Of a stretch of 64,000 nucleotides of DNA, positions 1 through 9,523 are shown piece by piece. The translations under genes were made by a program, and so were the position numbers. The stretch spans positions 40,930-104,929 of the forward strand of contig JAQWIW010000011.1 of the NCBI GenBank assembly GCA_029248665.1. The letters are read 5' to 3'. The notes under the pieces are model-generated. The model was given only the letters and a program-made list of their open reading frames with translations, did not search any database and was not told the DNA's origin. Source of the DNA: Opitutia bacterium (GTDB lineage: Bacteria > Verrucomicrobiota > Verrucomicrobiia > Opitutales > Coraliomargaritaceae). Numbering within the stretch: the stretch's first letter is position 1; the number at the start of each line of letters is the position of its first letter.

Positions 1-1
1 A

Positions 2-235
2 CCCAATAGTTGGTTCCGACCTTTCTATTTTCTTTATTTAAAATACATCCTACCGAGTATTGCTGGCCTAGTGTCTAAAGATAAAAATGCATATCAATAT
101 CTTGCTGGAACAATTGAAAGTTTTCCTAGTAAAGAATTACTTAAGTCCCAATTATTCAAAGCTGGTTACTCTGAAGTAGATGCTTACGGCATGACATTTT
201 CAACAGTAGCGATTCATAAGGCCACTAAACAATAA
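2..235 (+). CDS. ubiE: Demethylmenaquinone/ubiquinone methyltransferase, C-terminal part
   Basis: Partial gene cut by the left edge. Only the last 77 codons are present, in the frame that ends with TAA at 233-235. The visible residues include PSIAGLVSKDKNAYQYLAGT, then FPSKELLKSQLFKAGY, and finish GMTFSTVAIHKATK. This matches the C-terminal end of UbiE/MenG, where a YxYLxxSixxFP block is followed by an aGF block and a final substrate-side strand. The family C-methylates the quinone ring in menaquinone or ubiquinone synthesis using SAM; the SAM-binding motifs lie outside the window. It converges on the Fpg-type gene with only 3 bases between the stops. Identity is fairly sure; menaquinone versus ubiquinone cannot be decided here. 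Confidence 0.8.
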   Translation, partial: PNSWFRPFYFLYLKYILPSIAGLVSKDKNAYQYLAGTIESFPSKELLKSQLFKAGYSEVDAYGMTFSTVAIHKATKQ

Positions 236-238
236 TTC

Positions 239-1042
239 TCAATGATAGCTTTGCCAAGATGGTGACCAACAAGCGGTTCGGCCATTTATCTTTTCTCGAA
301 CGAGGGGCTTGTTTGTTTTTGGACAAATTCCGCCGTTTTTCCAGCGATGATTAAATAACCAAGAATCAGGCGGCCTTTGCCAACCATCTGCGATTACCTC
401 TAAGGCATCTAAGCAAACTTCTTTAATTGCATGGTATAAATCTTTTCGCTTTGCCGAATTGATCTCACATACTTTCACAAATGGAGCAATTCGACTCCTC
501 CACAATATTTCATCAGCCATCCAATTACCAATACCTGGAAAACCTTCCTGCATTAAAAGTACCGATTTAATCTGGCTTTTAGGACGCTTCATTAAAAATG
601 CATTCATATTATCTAAGCAATACGAGACCTCTGTTAACTCTGTTGGCATTGTTTCCCACCAGACAGGTGCTTTTGTTGAATGCTCATAGATGACTTTACC
701 AAACAAGCGTGGATCTTGAAAAATCAACCGAGGCCCATTCTCTAAAAATAATGTTAGGTAATTGTATTTAAAATTTTCGTTAGGATCATTACTATAAAAT
801 AATTTCCCAGTCATACCCATGTGCAATCCCAGCCAATGTTCTTTATCAAACAAAAAACACAATTGTTTTCCTTTTCGAAAGGATTTTTGAAAACGGGTTC
901 CTATAAAGCATTTAGGGAATGATTTAGTATTAATATCACGAAAAATTCGCTTCTCTAGATTAGCCTTTGCATCAATCACCTTAGCACCTTCGGCAGGCAC
1001 CCAAACTCTTCTAAAAAATTCTACTTCTGCTAACTCTGGCAT
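239..1042 (-). CDS. mutM: Fpg/Nei-family DNA glycosylase with degenerate zinc finger
   Basis: 267 aa, close to the usual family length. It begins MPELAEVE, so after Met removal Pro is the N-terminal nucleophile and Glu follows, as in formamidopyrimidine-DNA glycosylase, which removes oxidised purines and nicks the abasic site. The central LGLHMGMTGKLFY block and the GIGNWMADEIL helix-two-turn-helix are present. The C-terminal beta-hairpin keeps the GR motif (Arg255) that contacts DNA. The finger that is normally C-x2-C-x16-C-x2-C has, at the exact spacing, Cys240, Thr243, Ser260 and Trp263, so it cannot bind zinc in the usual way. This resembles the zincless fingers known in NEIL1 and plant or viral relatives. 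Substrate range (Fpg-like or Nei-like) is uncertain. Confidence 0.9.
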   Translation of the reverse strand: MPELAEVEFFRRVWVPAEGAKVIDAKANLEKRIFRDINTKSFPKCFIGTRFQKSFRKGKQLCFLFDKEHWLGLHMGMTGKLFYSNDPNENFKYNYLTLFLENGPRLIFQDPRLFGKVIYEHSTKAPVWWETMPTELTEVSYCLDNMNAFLMKRPKSQIKSVLLMQEGFPGIGNWMADEILWRSRIAPFVKVCEINSAKRKDLYHAIKEVCLDALEVIADGWQRPPDSWLFNHRWKNGGICPKTNKPLVREKINGRTACWSPSWQSYH

Positions 1043-1107
1043 TTGAGGATAAATTTATAATCTTATTGCAAAATAGTAGCACTTTTAAAATTATTAAGAC
1101 AAGCACT

Positions 1108-1983
1108 ATGATTGATGCACACACTCATTGTTTCCCTCCTGAAATCTCGGATAATGTTAGTCAATGGGCTAAGGATAACAAAGAACCTCATTGGCTAGAA
1201 TTAGTTGCTCCTAAAAATAAACCTAGTTTACAAGGCTGGGCTTCAAAAGAATCAATGGTTCAGACAATGGACGATTCCGATATCAACCAAAGCATTCTAT
1301 TAGGCTGGTATTGGGAAAATAAAACTACTTGTCTCAAACATAATCTACTAATGAAAGAGTGGATGGATTTTGCACCAAAACGCCTCCATGGATTTGCCTC
1401 TATTTATCCAAATGACGATCCGATTAATCAATTGGAACTAGCCAATTCTATGGGATTCAAAGGTGTCGGTGAATTACACCCGGTTGTTCAGGACTATGCG
1501 ACAAATAAGGCTCAATGGCATGCAATGGCACAATGGTGTGAAGCACATAATTGGCCGATAAATTTCCATGTCAGCGAAGGGCTAAATGTAAAATATCCAA
1601 ATTTTATCCCCACTCCCTTTAATATTTATTTAGAAATAGCAATAGCCTACCCCAATTTAAAAATAATTTTGTCTCACTGGGGAGGCGGTATTCCTTTTTT
1701 CGAGCTAAATCATAAAATAAAAAATCATTTAAAGAATGTTTATTATGATACAGCAGCCTCTCCCTTACTTTATGACATTAATGTTTTTAGAAATGTCATT
1801 AATTTAGTAGGCTCAGAAAAAATTCTTTTCGGATCAGATTTTCCTCTAAAAGTGTACCCTAAAAAGCAAAAGATACCAGAGATGCAATCCTTCATCAAAG
1901 ATACTCGTTTGAATGCTGGGTTGAGTAAAAAAGAATCAGATCAAATCTTTGAAAAAAATATATCTGAATTACTCAGTCTTTAA
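1108..1983 (+). CDS. Amidohydrolase (TIM-barrel metal-dependent hydrolase, ACMSD-like group)
   Basis: About 291 aa from the ATG at 1108, which gives the family-typical start MIDAHTHCFPPE. An upstream in-frame TTG at 1066 would add 14 unremarkable residues. HTH near the N terminus is the first metal-binding HxH. Later landmarks are the histidine in NFHVSEG, SHWGGG (second metal His) and LFGSDFPL (catalytic Asp), in the order expected for the Amidohydro_2 family. Members decarboxylate or hydrolyse small carboxylic or cyclic substrates; the substrate here cannot be told. The 3' end overlaps the convergent sufU by 11 bases. No operon partner is visible. Confidence 0.8.
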   Translation: MIDAHTHCFPPEISDNVSQWAKDNKEPHWLELVAPKNKPSLQGWASKESMVQTMDDSDINQSILLGWYWENKTTCLKHNLLMKEWMDFAPKRLHGFASIYPNDDPINQLELANSMGFKGVGELHPVVQDYATNKAQWHAMAQWCEAHNWPINFHVSEGLNVKYPNFIPTPFNIYLEIAIAYPNLKIILSHWGGGIPFFELNHKIKNHLKNVYYDTAASPLLYDINVFRNVINLVGSEKILFGSDFPLKVYPKKQKIPEMQSFIKDTRLNAGLSKKESDQIFEKNISELLSL

Positions 1984-2416
1984 TATTAGAATTCAGTGCC
2001 TTATGTAATGTCTCCCAAGGCAAAAGCGCACAATTTTTCCTTGATGGAAATTGTTTAATTCCTTGAAAAGCAAGTATTTCTTGGGAAGAAGCACCCATTT
2101 GATCCGAGACTTCCCCATCAAGGATTTTAGAAAACTCATCTTGCATAGAAAAAAAGGTTTCTTCATTTGTCTCTTTAATTGCTTCCAGTAAAATCGAAGC
2201 CGAAGCCTTGCAAATAGCGCAAGAAGCACTTTCAAATGAAACTTTTTCTATCTTACCTTGCTTGACTGATAAATAAATGGAAATGGCATCACCACAAAGT
2301 GCGTTGTAGCCTTCTGAATAATGCGTGTGAGAATCTAGTTTCCCATAATGCAAAGGAGACTTAGAATGTTGAACAAGGACAGATTGGTAAAGATCCTGTA
2401 AATCAGTCTCATTCAT
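1973..2416 (-). CDS. sufU: SufU-type Fe-S assembly / sulfur-acceptor protein
   Basis: 147 aa. The three conserved cysteines are in place: Cys41 in NALCGD, Cys66 in SCAICKAS, and a third in RKNCALLPW. In SufU these bind zinc and accept persulfide sulfur from SufS, feeding Fe-S cluster assembly in the cytoplasm. It starts inside the end of sufS (8-base overlap), so the pair is almost certainly co-transcribed and translationally coupled. An extra cysteine at position 69 is not part of the conserved set. The scaffold proteins SufBCD are not in the window; sufT lies far away at 41.2 kb. Confidence 0.9.
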   Translation of the reverse strand: MNETDLQDLYQSVLVQHSKSPLHYGKLDSHTHYSEGYNALCGDAISIYLSVKQGKIEKVSFESASCAICKASASILLEAIKETNEETFFSMQDEFSKILDGEVSDQMGASSQEILAFQGIKQFPSRKNCALLPWETLHKALNSNIKD

Positions 2417-3629
2417 AAAAAAAGGATTTCATTTTCTTCAAACTTTCCACCAAACAATCTACATCATTTAAATTATTATAGAAGGCAAATGAAGCACGAG
2501 CTGTAGCGGGAACATTGAAACGTTTCAATAAAGGCATTGTACAATGATGCCCAGTACGAATAGCAATGCCACCCGCATCAAGAAAAGTTCCTACATCATG
2601 AGCATGAATGGCATCAAAAACAAAAGAAACAATTGAGGCCTTCGCTTCAGCGGTTCCGATCAGCCTCAACCCATCTATTTCATTCAAGCCTTCAGTAGCT
2701 TGCTTCAATAAAGCATCTTCGTGAGCCATTGCCTCCTTACGATCTAATTTTTGTAGATATTGAATTGCTTTCGACAAACCGATCACCCCAGAAATATTGG
2801 GAGTTCCCGCTTCAAACTTTCCAGGAATACCTTTAAATGTAGTGCCTCCAAAATCGACCTTTTCAATCATATCACCCCCACTTTGATAAGGTGGAAGCTT
2901 TTCCAGCCACTTTTCTTTGCCATATAAAACACCGACTCCTGTTGGCGCAAATAGTTTATGCCCAGAAAAGACGTAAAAATCACAATCTAAGTCCCTCACA
3001 TCTACCTCCATATGTGGTGCTGATTGTGCACCATCTACTAAAACAGGGACACCTATTGAATGTGCCTTATCGATCATAGACTTAATAGGATTTATCGTAC
3101 CTAGTGAATTGGAAATATGTACAATCGATAACAATTTAGTCTTCTCTGAAAGCAATGACTCAAAGGCTAATAAATCCAAAGATCCATCATCAAGAACAGG
3201 AATAACTTTTAACACTGCACCTGTCTGTTCACAAGCAATCTGCCAAGGAACAATATTTGCATGGTGCTCCATCTCGGAAATTAAAACCTCATCACCTTCT
3301 TTAAGAATCGATTGAGCGAAACCATATGAAACAAGATTAATCGCTTCTGTGACCCCTTTCACGAAAACTATTTCCGTTTCTTTCTCTGCGGAAATAAATT
3401 CAGCAAAAAGCCCACGAGTAGCTTCGTATTGTAAAGTTGCTTGCTCACTAAGACGGAATACACCTCTATGAATATTTGAATTAGAAGTTTTATAGAAATC
3501 TTCAACTGCTTGTATCACCGATAGTGGTTTTTGACTAGTAGCCGCATTATCTAAATAAATTAATGGCTTATCATTCATCAAAGTCGATAAAATGGGAAAC
3601 TCATCACGAATAGATTGAACATTAAACAT
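2409..3629 (-). CDS. sufS: Cysteine desulfurase (SufS class)
   Basis: 406 aa, a typical group II cysteine desulfurase. The enzyme takes sulfur from L-cysteine, giving alanine and an enzyme persulfide for Fe-S assembly. Visible features: the N-terminal [11 protein letters not shown] start of the class-V aminotransferase fold, the PLP-contacting EHHANIVPW and VDGAQSAPH blocks, the PLP Schiff-base lysine Lys225 in FSGHKLFAP, and the catalytic Cys363 in IRTGHHC. It is first in the sufS-sufU pair and divergent from xseB. The AT-rich intergenic region holds a short palindrome that could be an operator. Confidence 0.95.
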   Translation of the reverse strand: MFNVQSIRDEFPILSTLMNDKPLIYLDNAATSQKPLSVIQAVEDFYKTSNSNIHRGVFRLSEQATLQYEATRGLFAEFISAEKETEIVFVKGVTEAINLVSYGFAQSILKEGDEVLISEMEHHANIVPWQIACEQTGAVLKVIPVLDDGSLDLLAFESLLSEKTKLLSIVHISNSLGTINPIKSMIDKAHSIGVPVLVDGAQSAPHMEVDVRDLDCDFYVFSGHKLFAPTGVGVLYGKEKWLEKLPPYQSGGDMIEKVDFGGTTFKGIPGKFEAGTPNISGVIGLSKAIQYLQKLDRKEAMAHEDALLKQATEGLNEIDGLRLIGTAEAKASIVSFVFDAIHAHDVGTFLDAGGIAIRTGHHCTMPLLKRFNVPATARASFAFYNNLNDVDCLVESLKKMKSFFYE

Positions 3630-3656
3630 TTGAAAAGTGGTTGATTAGTAAGTTTT

Positions 3657-3672
3657 ATAAGAAAATTCTTAT
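3657..3672. promoter_or_regulatory. Short palindrome between sufS and xseB
   Basis: Two 7-base arms, ATAAGAA and TTCTTAT, are separated by AA in the 107-base divergent intergenic region. A looser inverted pair, TTTCTATTTT with GAAAATAGGAA, lies just downstream. Such symmetry fits a dimeric repressor site for the suf genes, but AT-rich DNA produces chance palindromes and no regulator is identified. Confidence 0.25.
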
Positions 3673-3736
3673 TTCTATTTTATAATATATGAATTAGAAA
3701 ATAGGAATATAGATATTATTTACAGAAAAAAATAAA

Positions 3737-3967
3737 ATGCCAAATAAAGAACCTAAAAAACTTTCATACGAAGAAGCATCCTCGAAGCTTGAATCAATCA
3801 TTGAAGCAATGGAAGATGGAAGCATTCCCCTTGCTGAATTAGTAGCCCAATTTGAAGAAGGTGCTAAATTGCTTAAAATATGCCAAAAAGAGTTAAAACA
3901 AGCCGAATTAAAAATTCAAAAACTTGATATTACCGATGGCTCTGAATCAGATTTTGATGCATTATAA
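3737..3967 (+). CDS. xseB: Exodeoxyribonuclease VII small subunit
   Basis: 76 aa, the normal size for XseB. The sequence LSYEEASSKLESIIEAMEDG followed by IPLAELVAQFEEGAKLLKIC and an acidic tail is characteristic of this small helical subunit. Several copies bind the large subunit XseA to form the nuclease that degrades single-stranded DNA. The xseA gene is also in this window, but at 61.7 kb. It lies 39 bases upstream of dxs in the same direction, so the two are probably one transcript. No Shine-Dalgarno sequence is visible before the ATG. Confidence 0.92.
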   Translation: MPNKEPKKLSYEEASSKLESIIEAMEDGSIPLAELVAQFEEGAKLLKICQKELKQAELKIQKLDITDGSESDFDAL

Positions 3968-4006
3968 TTAAGGTTGTAATTAAAATACCGAAAAAATCAC
4001 AAACTA

Positions 4007-5917
4007 ATGGCCATTCTTGATTCCATCGAATCCCCTGAAAACATTAAATCACTCAAAGAAAGTGAACTTGCTGTATTAGCGTCCGAAATAAGGGAAGAAA
4101 TCATCAATACTACCTCTAAAAATGGTGGCCATGTTGGACCTAACCTTGGTGTTGTTGAATTAACCATCGCAATGCACAGAATCTTTTCCAGTCCAAAAGA
4201 TTCATTTATCTTTGATGTAAGCCATCAAGGCTACGCGCATAAAATACTCACAGGTAGAAATGATGAACGATTTAAAAAATTAAGAAGCACTGAAGGCCTC
4301 AGTGGATTTTTAAACAGAAGTGAAAGCGTTCATGATGCTTTTGGAGCTGGTCATGCAGGCACTGCACTTTCTGCCGCTCTCGGGATGGCTAAAGCACGAG
4401 ATTTAAGTAAAGGCGATGAGCATGTTGTAGCTATTTGTGGAGATGCCTCTTTTACCTGTGGTATAACTCTCGAGGCATTAAACAATATATCTAATTCCAC
4501 AAAAAAACTCATTGTTATTCTAAATGATAATAAATGGTCTATCGCTAAAAATGTAGGTGCCATGGCCAAGTATTTTAATGAATTAATTACCAATCCAATT
4601 TATAACCGACTTAATGATAATCTAGAAAATATATTATCCAATATCCCAGGTGGTAGAAAAATCATCAAGTGGGGCTCTAAATGGAAACAAGAAACTAAGA
4701 ATCTTCTTATTTCTTCCTCTATATTTGAGAAATTTGGCTTACGGTACATCGGTCCGATTGACGGGCACGACTTTAAGCAACTCAATCATTACTTGGAATT
4801 TGCAAAAAATGCGACTCAACCAGTTATTCTACATGTTCTTACCACCAAAGGAAAGGGATACGATGTTGCTATTCGAAATCCTGAACGTTTCCATGGAGCC
4901 AGTCCTTTTGATGTAAATACAGGCAAATCTACAACTTCTAACAAAGCTCCTCTTCCAAAATACCAAGATATCATGGGAGAGACGGTGACTAAACTCGCAA
5001 GGCGAAATTCTAAAATCATTGGGATAACCGCAGCTATGCCTTCGGGTACTGGTTTAAATATTTTAGAAAAAGCACTACCCAAACAATTTATTGATGTCGG
5101 TATTGCTGAAGAACACGCTGCCGTCTTTGCTGCAGGAATGGCCACCAAAGGCTACCATCCAGTCTGTGCGATTTATTCAACATTTCTACAAAGAGCTTAT
5201 GACCCAATTATTCACGATATAGCGATACAAAATCTCCCAGTCTTATTTTGTATGGATCGCTCAGGTCTTTCTCCTAATGACGGTGCAACACACCATGGCT
5301 TATTTGATATTAGCTACCTTCGTCCTATTCCTAATTGTTTGATCATGGCACCTGCTAACGAAGATGAGCTGGCCGATATGATACAAACAGGACTTGATTA
5401 TCAAGGTCCTGCCTTTGTTCGCTATCCTCGTGGTGAAGGCATGGGAGTTCCCTTGAAAGAGACCCCTGAATCATTGCCACTCGGTGTATCTAAAAGGATT
5501 AAAGATGGAATAGAAATTGATATATGGGCTCTTGGAACAATGCTTGATGTTGGCGAAAAACTCGCTGTCAAATTGAGCGAGCACAACATAAATGCTGGAG
5601 TGGTAAACCCACGCTTCGTTAAACCTATTGATATCGATACAATTAAAGCATCCGCAAAAACAGTAAAACTCATAGTTAGTATAGAGGACAACGTGATAAA
5701 AGGTGGATTTGGCTCAGCTATTACAGAAGTCCTTCAAAAAGAAAAAATAGCTTGCCCTGTGGAGTCAATAGGATGGCCGGATAAGTTTATTGATCATGCA
5801 AGCTCTGTGGAAGATCTTAGAGAAAGCCAAGGCTTAGATTTAGAATCTATATGTTCCAAAGTACTTACTGCTTTCCAAGAAGCTAATGCTGTATCAACTG
5901 GGTTTGAAATTAACTAG
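4007..5917 (+). CDS. dxs: 1-deoxy-D-xylulose-5-phosphate synthase
   Basis: 636 aa, full length. DXS condenses pyruvate and glyceraldehyde 3-phosphate using thiamine diphosphate, the entry step of the MEP isoprenoid pathway. GGHVGPNLGVVELTIAMH near the N terminus, HQGYAHKILTGR, the ThDP/Mg site CGDASFTCG with the later NDNKWSI, the FDVGIAEEHA-type block (IDVGIAEEHAAVFAAGMA) and DRSGLSPNDGATHHG in the pyrimidine domain, then a transketolase C-terminal domain, are all in order. It converges with uvrB; the 19-base gap holds no obvious terminator. ThDP dependence links it loosely to the TPP riboswitch gene at 58.2 kb. Confidence 0.96.
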   Translation: MAILDSIESPENIKSLKESELAVLASEIREEIINTTSKNGGHVGPNLGVVELTIAMHRIFSSPKDSFIFDVSHQGYAHKILTGRNDERFKKLRSTEGLSGFLNRSESVHDAFGAGHAGTALSAALGMAKARDLSKGDEHVVAICGDASFTCGITLEALNNISNSTKKLIVILNDNKWSIAKNVGAMAKYFNELITNPIYNRLNDNLENILSNIPGGRKIIKWGSKWKQETKNLLISSSIFEKFGLRYIGPIDGHDFKQLNHYLEFAKNATQPVILHVLTTKGKGYDVAIRNPERFHGASPFDVNTGKSTTSNKAPLPKYQDIMGETVTKLARRNSKIIGITAAMPSGTGLNILEKALPKQFIDVGIAEEHAAVFAAGMATKGYHPVCAIYSTFLQRAYDPIIHDIAIQNLPVLFCMDRSGLSPNDGATHHGLFDISYLRPIPNCLIMAPANEDELADMIQTGLDYQGPAFVRYPRGEGMGVPLKETPESLPLGVSKRIKDGIEIDIWALGTMLDVGEKLAVKLSEHNINAGVVNPRFVKPIDIDTIKASAKTVKLIVSIEDNVIKGGFGSAITEVLQKEKIACPVESIGWPDKFIDHASSVEDLRESQGLDLESICSKVLTAFQEANAVSTGFEIN

Positions 5918-5936
5918 TTCAATTTGTTAAACTCAA

Positions 5937-8003
5937 TTAACGTTTGCGAGATTTTCGCTTAGGCAGTCCATCTTTGTTGTACATACCTTTACTTTTTCTC
6001 TTTTTAGCGCTCCCGTTTGATTTCCTTGCCGCTGTTCCTTTTGCTTTATTTTTAAGAAGATCAATTTGGTCTCTTAATAAAGCTGCCTTTTCGAAATTTA
6101 ATTGTTGAGCTGCTTCAAGCATGGACGTTTCTAATTCAGCTATAACTTCTTTGGAAACGGCTTCATCTTCTGAGACTACCTTAGCCTTGTCTTCCTTTTG
6201 CTCATACTGGTAGCTAGATTGCAGTCCCTCCTGTATCTCTCTTGTAATCGTCTTAGGAATAATCCCATGTTCTTCATTATATTCCATTTGTCTGCTTCGA
6301 CGCTCATCACATATATCTAAAGTTGCCTGTATCGAGTCTGTTATTCTGTCGGCATACAATATGACACGTCCTTCTATATGACGAGCAGCACGGCCTGCAG
6401 TCTGAATGAGGCTGGTACGACTTCTCAAAAAACCTTCTTTATCCGCATCTAAAATCGCGACTAAGGCAACTTCAGGTAAATCTAAACCTTCTCTTAGTAA
6501 ATTAACTCCGATCAATATATCAAAATCTCCTTTTCTTAAACGACGAAGAATTTCTACTCGCTCAATCGCATCAATATCTGAATGCAAGTATTCAACTCTC
6601 AAGCCTGCCTGATCTAAAAAATCGGCTAAATCTTCAGCCATTCGCTTGGTTAAGGTGGATACCAAGATACGATCTCCTTTTTCCACTGTTTCGTGCGACT
6701 CTTGAATCAAATCCTCGACTTGACCTTTGATTGGACGAATCTCTATAACTGGATCTAAAAGACCAGTCGGTCGAATCACTTGTTCTGCAATCACAGATGC
6801 AGTTTCAAGCTCATATGGAGCGGGGGTCGCAGATACGTATACAATCTGGTTACTAATTTGATTGAATTCATCAAAGGTTTGTGGGCGATTGTCTAAAGCT
6901 GACGGTAATCGAAACCCATATTCAACAAGCCTTTCCTTACGAGCACGATCGCCATTATACATGGCACGTATTTGAGGCAACGTGACATGACTTTCATCGA
7001 TAAAGATAAGAAAATCCTTATCAAAGAAATCAATTAAACAAAATGGGCGTTCCCCTGATTTCCTTCCGGATAAATAACGAGAATAGTTTTCAATACCTGT
7101 ACAAAAGCCCATTTCTTCCAATAACTCGATATCATACTCTGTTCGCATACGTATTCTTTGCGCCTCTAATAGCATGTTTTGTGACTCAAACCACTGCACT
7201 CGCTCTTCAAGCTCTTTTCTTATACCTTTTACCGCACTGACGACTTTATCCTTTGGTGTTGCATACTGATTTGCTGGATATAGTTCAAAGCCACTCAAGC
7301 TCTCTATAGAATTGCCGGTCAAAGGGTCTAATGAAGTAATGGTTTCTAGGGTATCACCCCAAAATTCTAAACGTACACCCGTCTCTAAATAAGCAGGAAA
7401 AACATCTACAACATCTCCACGTACACGAAATGTTCCACGTTTAAAATCAATATCATTTCGATTATAATGGATTTCAACAAGGTGTTCCAAAAAACCATCA
7501 CGTGATAAATCCATACCCTGTTTCAAACTCAGCATCATTGTCTTGAAATCTTCAGGAGAACCTAATCCATAAATACAAGATACACTCGCAATAACAATAA
7601 CATCCTCTTTGCTGATTAATGATGAAGATGCTGAAATTCTTAATCGTTCGATATCATCGTTAATTGAAGAATCTTTTTCTATATAAGTATCCGTCTGTGG
7701 CACATAGGCTTCAGGTTGATAATAATCATAATAGCTGACGAAATATTCCACTGCATTTTCAGGGAAAAATGTTTTAAACTCTGAATATAATTGAGCCGCT
7801 AAGGTCTTGTTATGAGAAATAATCAAAGTTGGCTTTTTGCAGGATTGAATCACATTTGCCATGGTGAAGGTCTTCCCTGAGCCAGTTACACCTAGTAGAG
7901 TTTGGTGTTTATTCTTTTGATCTATAGACTCAACTATAGAATTTATCGCCACAGGTTGATCGCCCGTGGGTTGATATTGACTCTTAAGTTGAAAATTCGC
8001 CAT
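5937..8003 (-). CDS. uvrB: UvrABC system protein B
   Basis: 688 aa, complete. UvrB is the damage-verifying, DNA-loading ATPase of nucleotide excision repair. Walker A GVTGSGKTFT lies near residue 40, followed by the beta-hairpin region VEYFVSYYDYYQPEAYVP, helicase motifs including FIDESHVTLPQ, YVSATPAPYE and GVNLLREGLDLPEV, and the C-terminal UVR motif around LEAAQQLNFEKAALLRDQI that binds UvrC. A lysine/arginine-rich tail follows (KSNGSAKKRKSKG and so on), longer than in many homologues. It sits alone between the convergent dxs and the terminator of rpsB-tsf. Confidence 0.97.
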   Translation of the reverse strand: MANFQLKSQYQPTGDQPVAINSIVESIDQKNKHQTLLGVTGSGKTFTMANVIQSCKKPTLIISHNKTLAAQLYSEFKTFFPENAVEYFVSYYDYYQPEAYVPQTDTYIEKDSSINDDIERLRISASSSLISKEDVIVIASVSCIYGLGSPEDFKTMMLSLKQGMDLSRDGFLEHLVEIHYNRNDIDFKRGTFRVRGDVVDVFPAYLETGVRLEFWGDTLETITSLDPLTGNSIESLSGFELYPANQYATPKDKVVSAVKGIRKELEERVQWFESQNMLLEAQRIRMRTEYDIELLEEMGFCTGIENYSRYLSGRKSGERPFCLIDFFDKDFLIFIDESHVTLPQIRAMYNGDRARKERLVEYGFRLPSALDNRPQTFDEFNQISNQIVYVSATPAPYELETASVIAEQVIRPTGLLDPVIEIRPIKGQVEDLIQESHETVEKGDRILVSTLTKRMAEDLADFLDQAGLRVEYLHSDIDAIERVEILRRLRKGDFDILIGVNLLREGLDLPEVALVAILDADKEGFLRSRTSLIQTAGRAARHIEGRVILYADRITDSIQATLDICDERRSRQMEYNEEHGIIPKTITREIQEGLQSSYQYEQKEDKAKVVSEDEAVSKEVIAELETSMLEAAQQLNFEKAALLRDQIDLLKNKAKGTAARKSNGSAKKRKSKGMYNKDGLPKRKSRKR

Positions 8004-8050
8004 TTAAGCAATGATAAGGAATCATGAATCTATGCAAGCAGAAGGCAGAT

Positions 8051-8087
8051 AAAAATAAAAAAGCCTCGAAAAATACGAGGCTTTTTG
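8051..8087 (-). terminator. Intrinsic terminator of the rpsB-tsf operon
   Basis: Perfect 11-bp stem: AAAAAGCCTCG at 8058-8068 pairs with CGAGGCTTTTT at 8076-8086, around a 7-base loop. On the minus strand a T-rich run follows. It lies directly after the tsf stop and before the uvrB start. Confidence 0.85.
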
Positions 8088-8108
8088 AAAATCGATATCA
8101 AAGATTAA

Positions 8109-8696
8109 TTAAGCACCAATTTGAAAACGGGCGAAGCGTTTAATAACCATGTTCTCTCCCATAGTTGCGATCTTTTCAGTCAAGATTTGTTGAACTGTTT
8201 GATCAGGGTTTTTCACATAGGCTTGTTCAAGCAAGCAGGACTCACTAAGGAATTTGTTTAATTTACCTTCAACAATTTTTTCTATTGCTGCTGGTGGCTT
8301 CCCTTCCGCTTGCCCTTCTGCAATCACACGTTCTTTTTTGATAATCTCTGGGTCAATCTCTTCTCTAGAGACGCATACTGGGTTTGTCGCAGCAACATGC
8401 ATTGCAATATCACGAACAAAAGCTTTGAAATCATCTGTTTTAGCAACGAAATCACTTTCGCAATTTACTTCAATTAGCACGCCTACTTTTCCACCTAAGT
8501 GAATGTAAGAATTAACTAATCCTTCGCTGGCTTCACGACTCGCTTTCTTAGCGGCTGTGGCTGCACCTTTTTTTCTTAAGATTTCTACTGCCTTATCTAC
8601 ATTGCCCTCTGATTCCACAAGTGCTCTCTTACAATCCATTAAGCCTGCACCTGTACTCTCTCTGAGTTCACCTACCATTTTTGCATTTATTTCCAT
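8109..8696 (-). CDS. tsf: Translation elongation factor Ts (short form)
   Basis: 195 aa, much shorter than the E. coli protein (about 283 aa) and similar to the compact forms of Thermus and many other phyla. EF-Ts exchanges GDP for GTP on EF-Tu. The N-terminal UBA-like domain MVGELRESTGAGLMDCKRAL and the core TDFVAKTDDF-type segment (CESDFVAKTDDFKAFV), which touches the EF-Tu Mg site, are clear. It follows rpsB by 35 bases, the standard rpsB-tsf operon, and ends in a strong terminator. Confidence 0.95.
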   Translation of the reverse strand: MEINAKMVGELRESTGAGLMDCKRALVESEGNVDKAVEILRKKGAATAAKKASREASEGLVNSYIHLGGKVGVLIEVNCESDFVAKTDDFKAFVRDIAMHVAATNPVCVSREEIDPEIIKKERVIAEGQAEGKPPAAIEKIVEGKLNKFLSESCLLEQAYVKNPDQTVQQILTEKIATMGENMVIKRFARFQIGA

Positions 8697-8731
8697 AACT
8701 AGTAAATTATTTTAAATATTTTGGTTAAAAA

Positions 8732-9523
8732 TTATTCTTCGCCTACGTAACCTTCTGGTAAAGTCACTTCCATATCATCCTCTTGCTCAAAGGTCGTTTC
8801 CGGAGTTACTGACTTTGAAACCTTTCCGGATTGCTTAAGTTCTCTTTTTTGAACTCCAGAAGCAATCGCATCCACTAATGATTCTACAATAATTCTAATA
8901 GACTTAACCGCATCATCATTCCCAGGAATTGGATATTCAATAGGTGTAGGATCAGAGTTTGTATCCACTAATCCAACGATAGGTATGTTTAAGCGATTCG
9001 CTTCAGCAACCGCTATCTCTTCATTTTTCACATCTACGATAAATAATGCCGCAGGTAGCTCTTCAATGTTGAGAATTCCTTCAAAATTACGATTCATTCT
9101 GCTCATTTGACGACGGATAGCGGCCTCTTCTTTACCGGGAAGCTTTTCCAACTCTCCACTCTCGTCCATTTTGAGAAACTTTCTATACTTAACAAGAGAC
9201 GTTTTCATTGTTGAGAAGTTTGTTAGACCTCCTCCCATCCAGCGGTTCACGCAGTATGGCATTTTACAAGCAGTTGCTCCTTCTCTAATGATTTCCTGAG
9301 CCTGCTTTTTGGTTCCGATGAACCATACATCTTTTCCAGATGATACTATATTTTCAATAAATTCACATGCTTCACCCAAAAGTTTATGAGTTTTTTCTAG
9401 GTCAATAATAGAAATCCCGTTTTTGTTACCATATACGTATGGTTTTGACTTAGGATTCCAGCGTTTTAGTTGATGCCCAAAATGGACACCTGCGTCTAAT
9501 AGATCTTTAGGTGTTATATTCAT
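8732..9523 (-). CDS. rpsB: 30S ribosomal protein S2
   Basis: 263 aa. The start MNITPKDLLDAGVHFGHQ, the RWNPKSKPYVYGNKNGISI block, GTKKQAQ, MPYCVNRWMGGGLTNF and PIVGLVDTNSDP are diagnostic of S2. It is first in the rpsB-tsf operon. The 198-base upstream region on the minus strand has a TTGACT box near 9622-9627 without a convincing -10 at good spacing, and a small GTAT/ATAC hairpin in the leader just before the ATG. No Shine-Dalgarno sequence is present. Confidence 0.97.
   Translation of the reverse strand: MNITPKDLLDAGVHFGHQLKRWNPKSKPYVYGNKNGISIIDLEKTHKLLGEACEFIENIVSSGKDVWFIGTKKQAQEIIREGATACKMPYCVNRWMGGGLTNFSTMKTSLVKYRKFLKMDESGELEKLPGKEEAAIRRQMSRMNRNFEGILNIEELPAALFIVDVKNEEIAVAEANRLNIPIVGLVDTNSDPTPIEYPIPGNDDAVKSIRIIVESLVDAIASGVQKRELKQSGKVSKSVTPETTFEQEDDMEVTLPEGYVGEE

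Noticed and set aside
4816..5148. Minus-strand open frame of 110 codons inside dxs
   Set aside because: Antisense to an intact conserved enzyme; composition matches a shadow frame.
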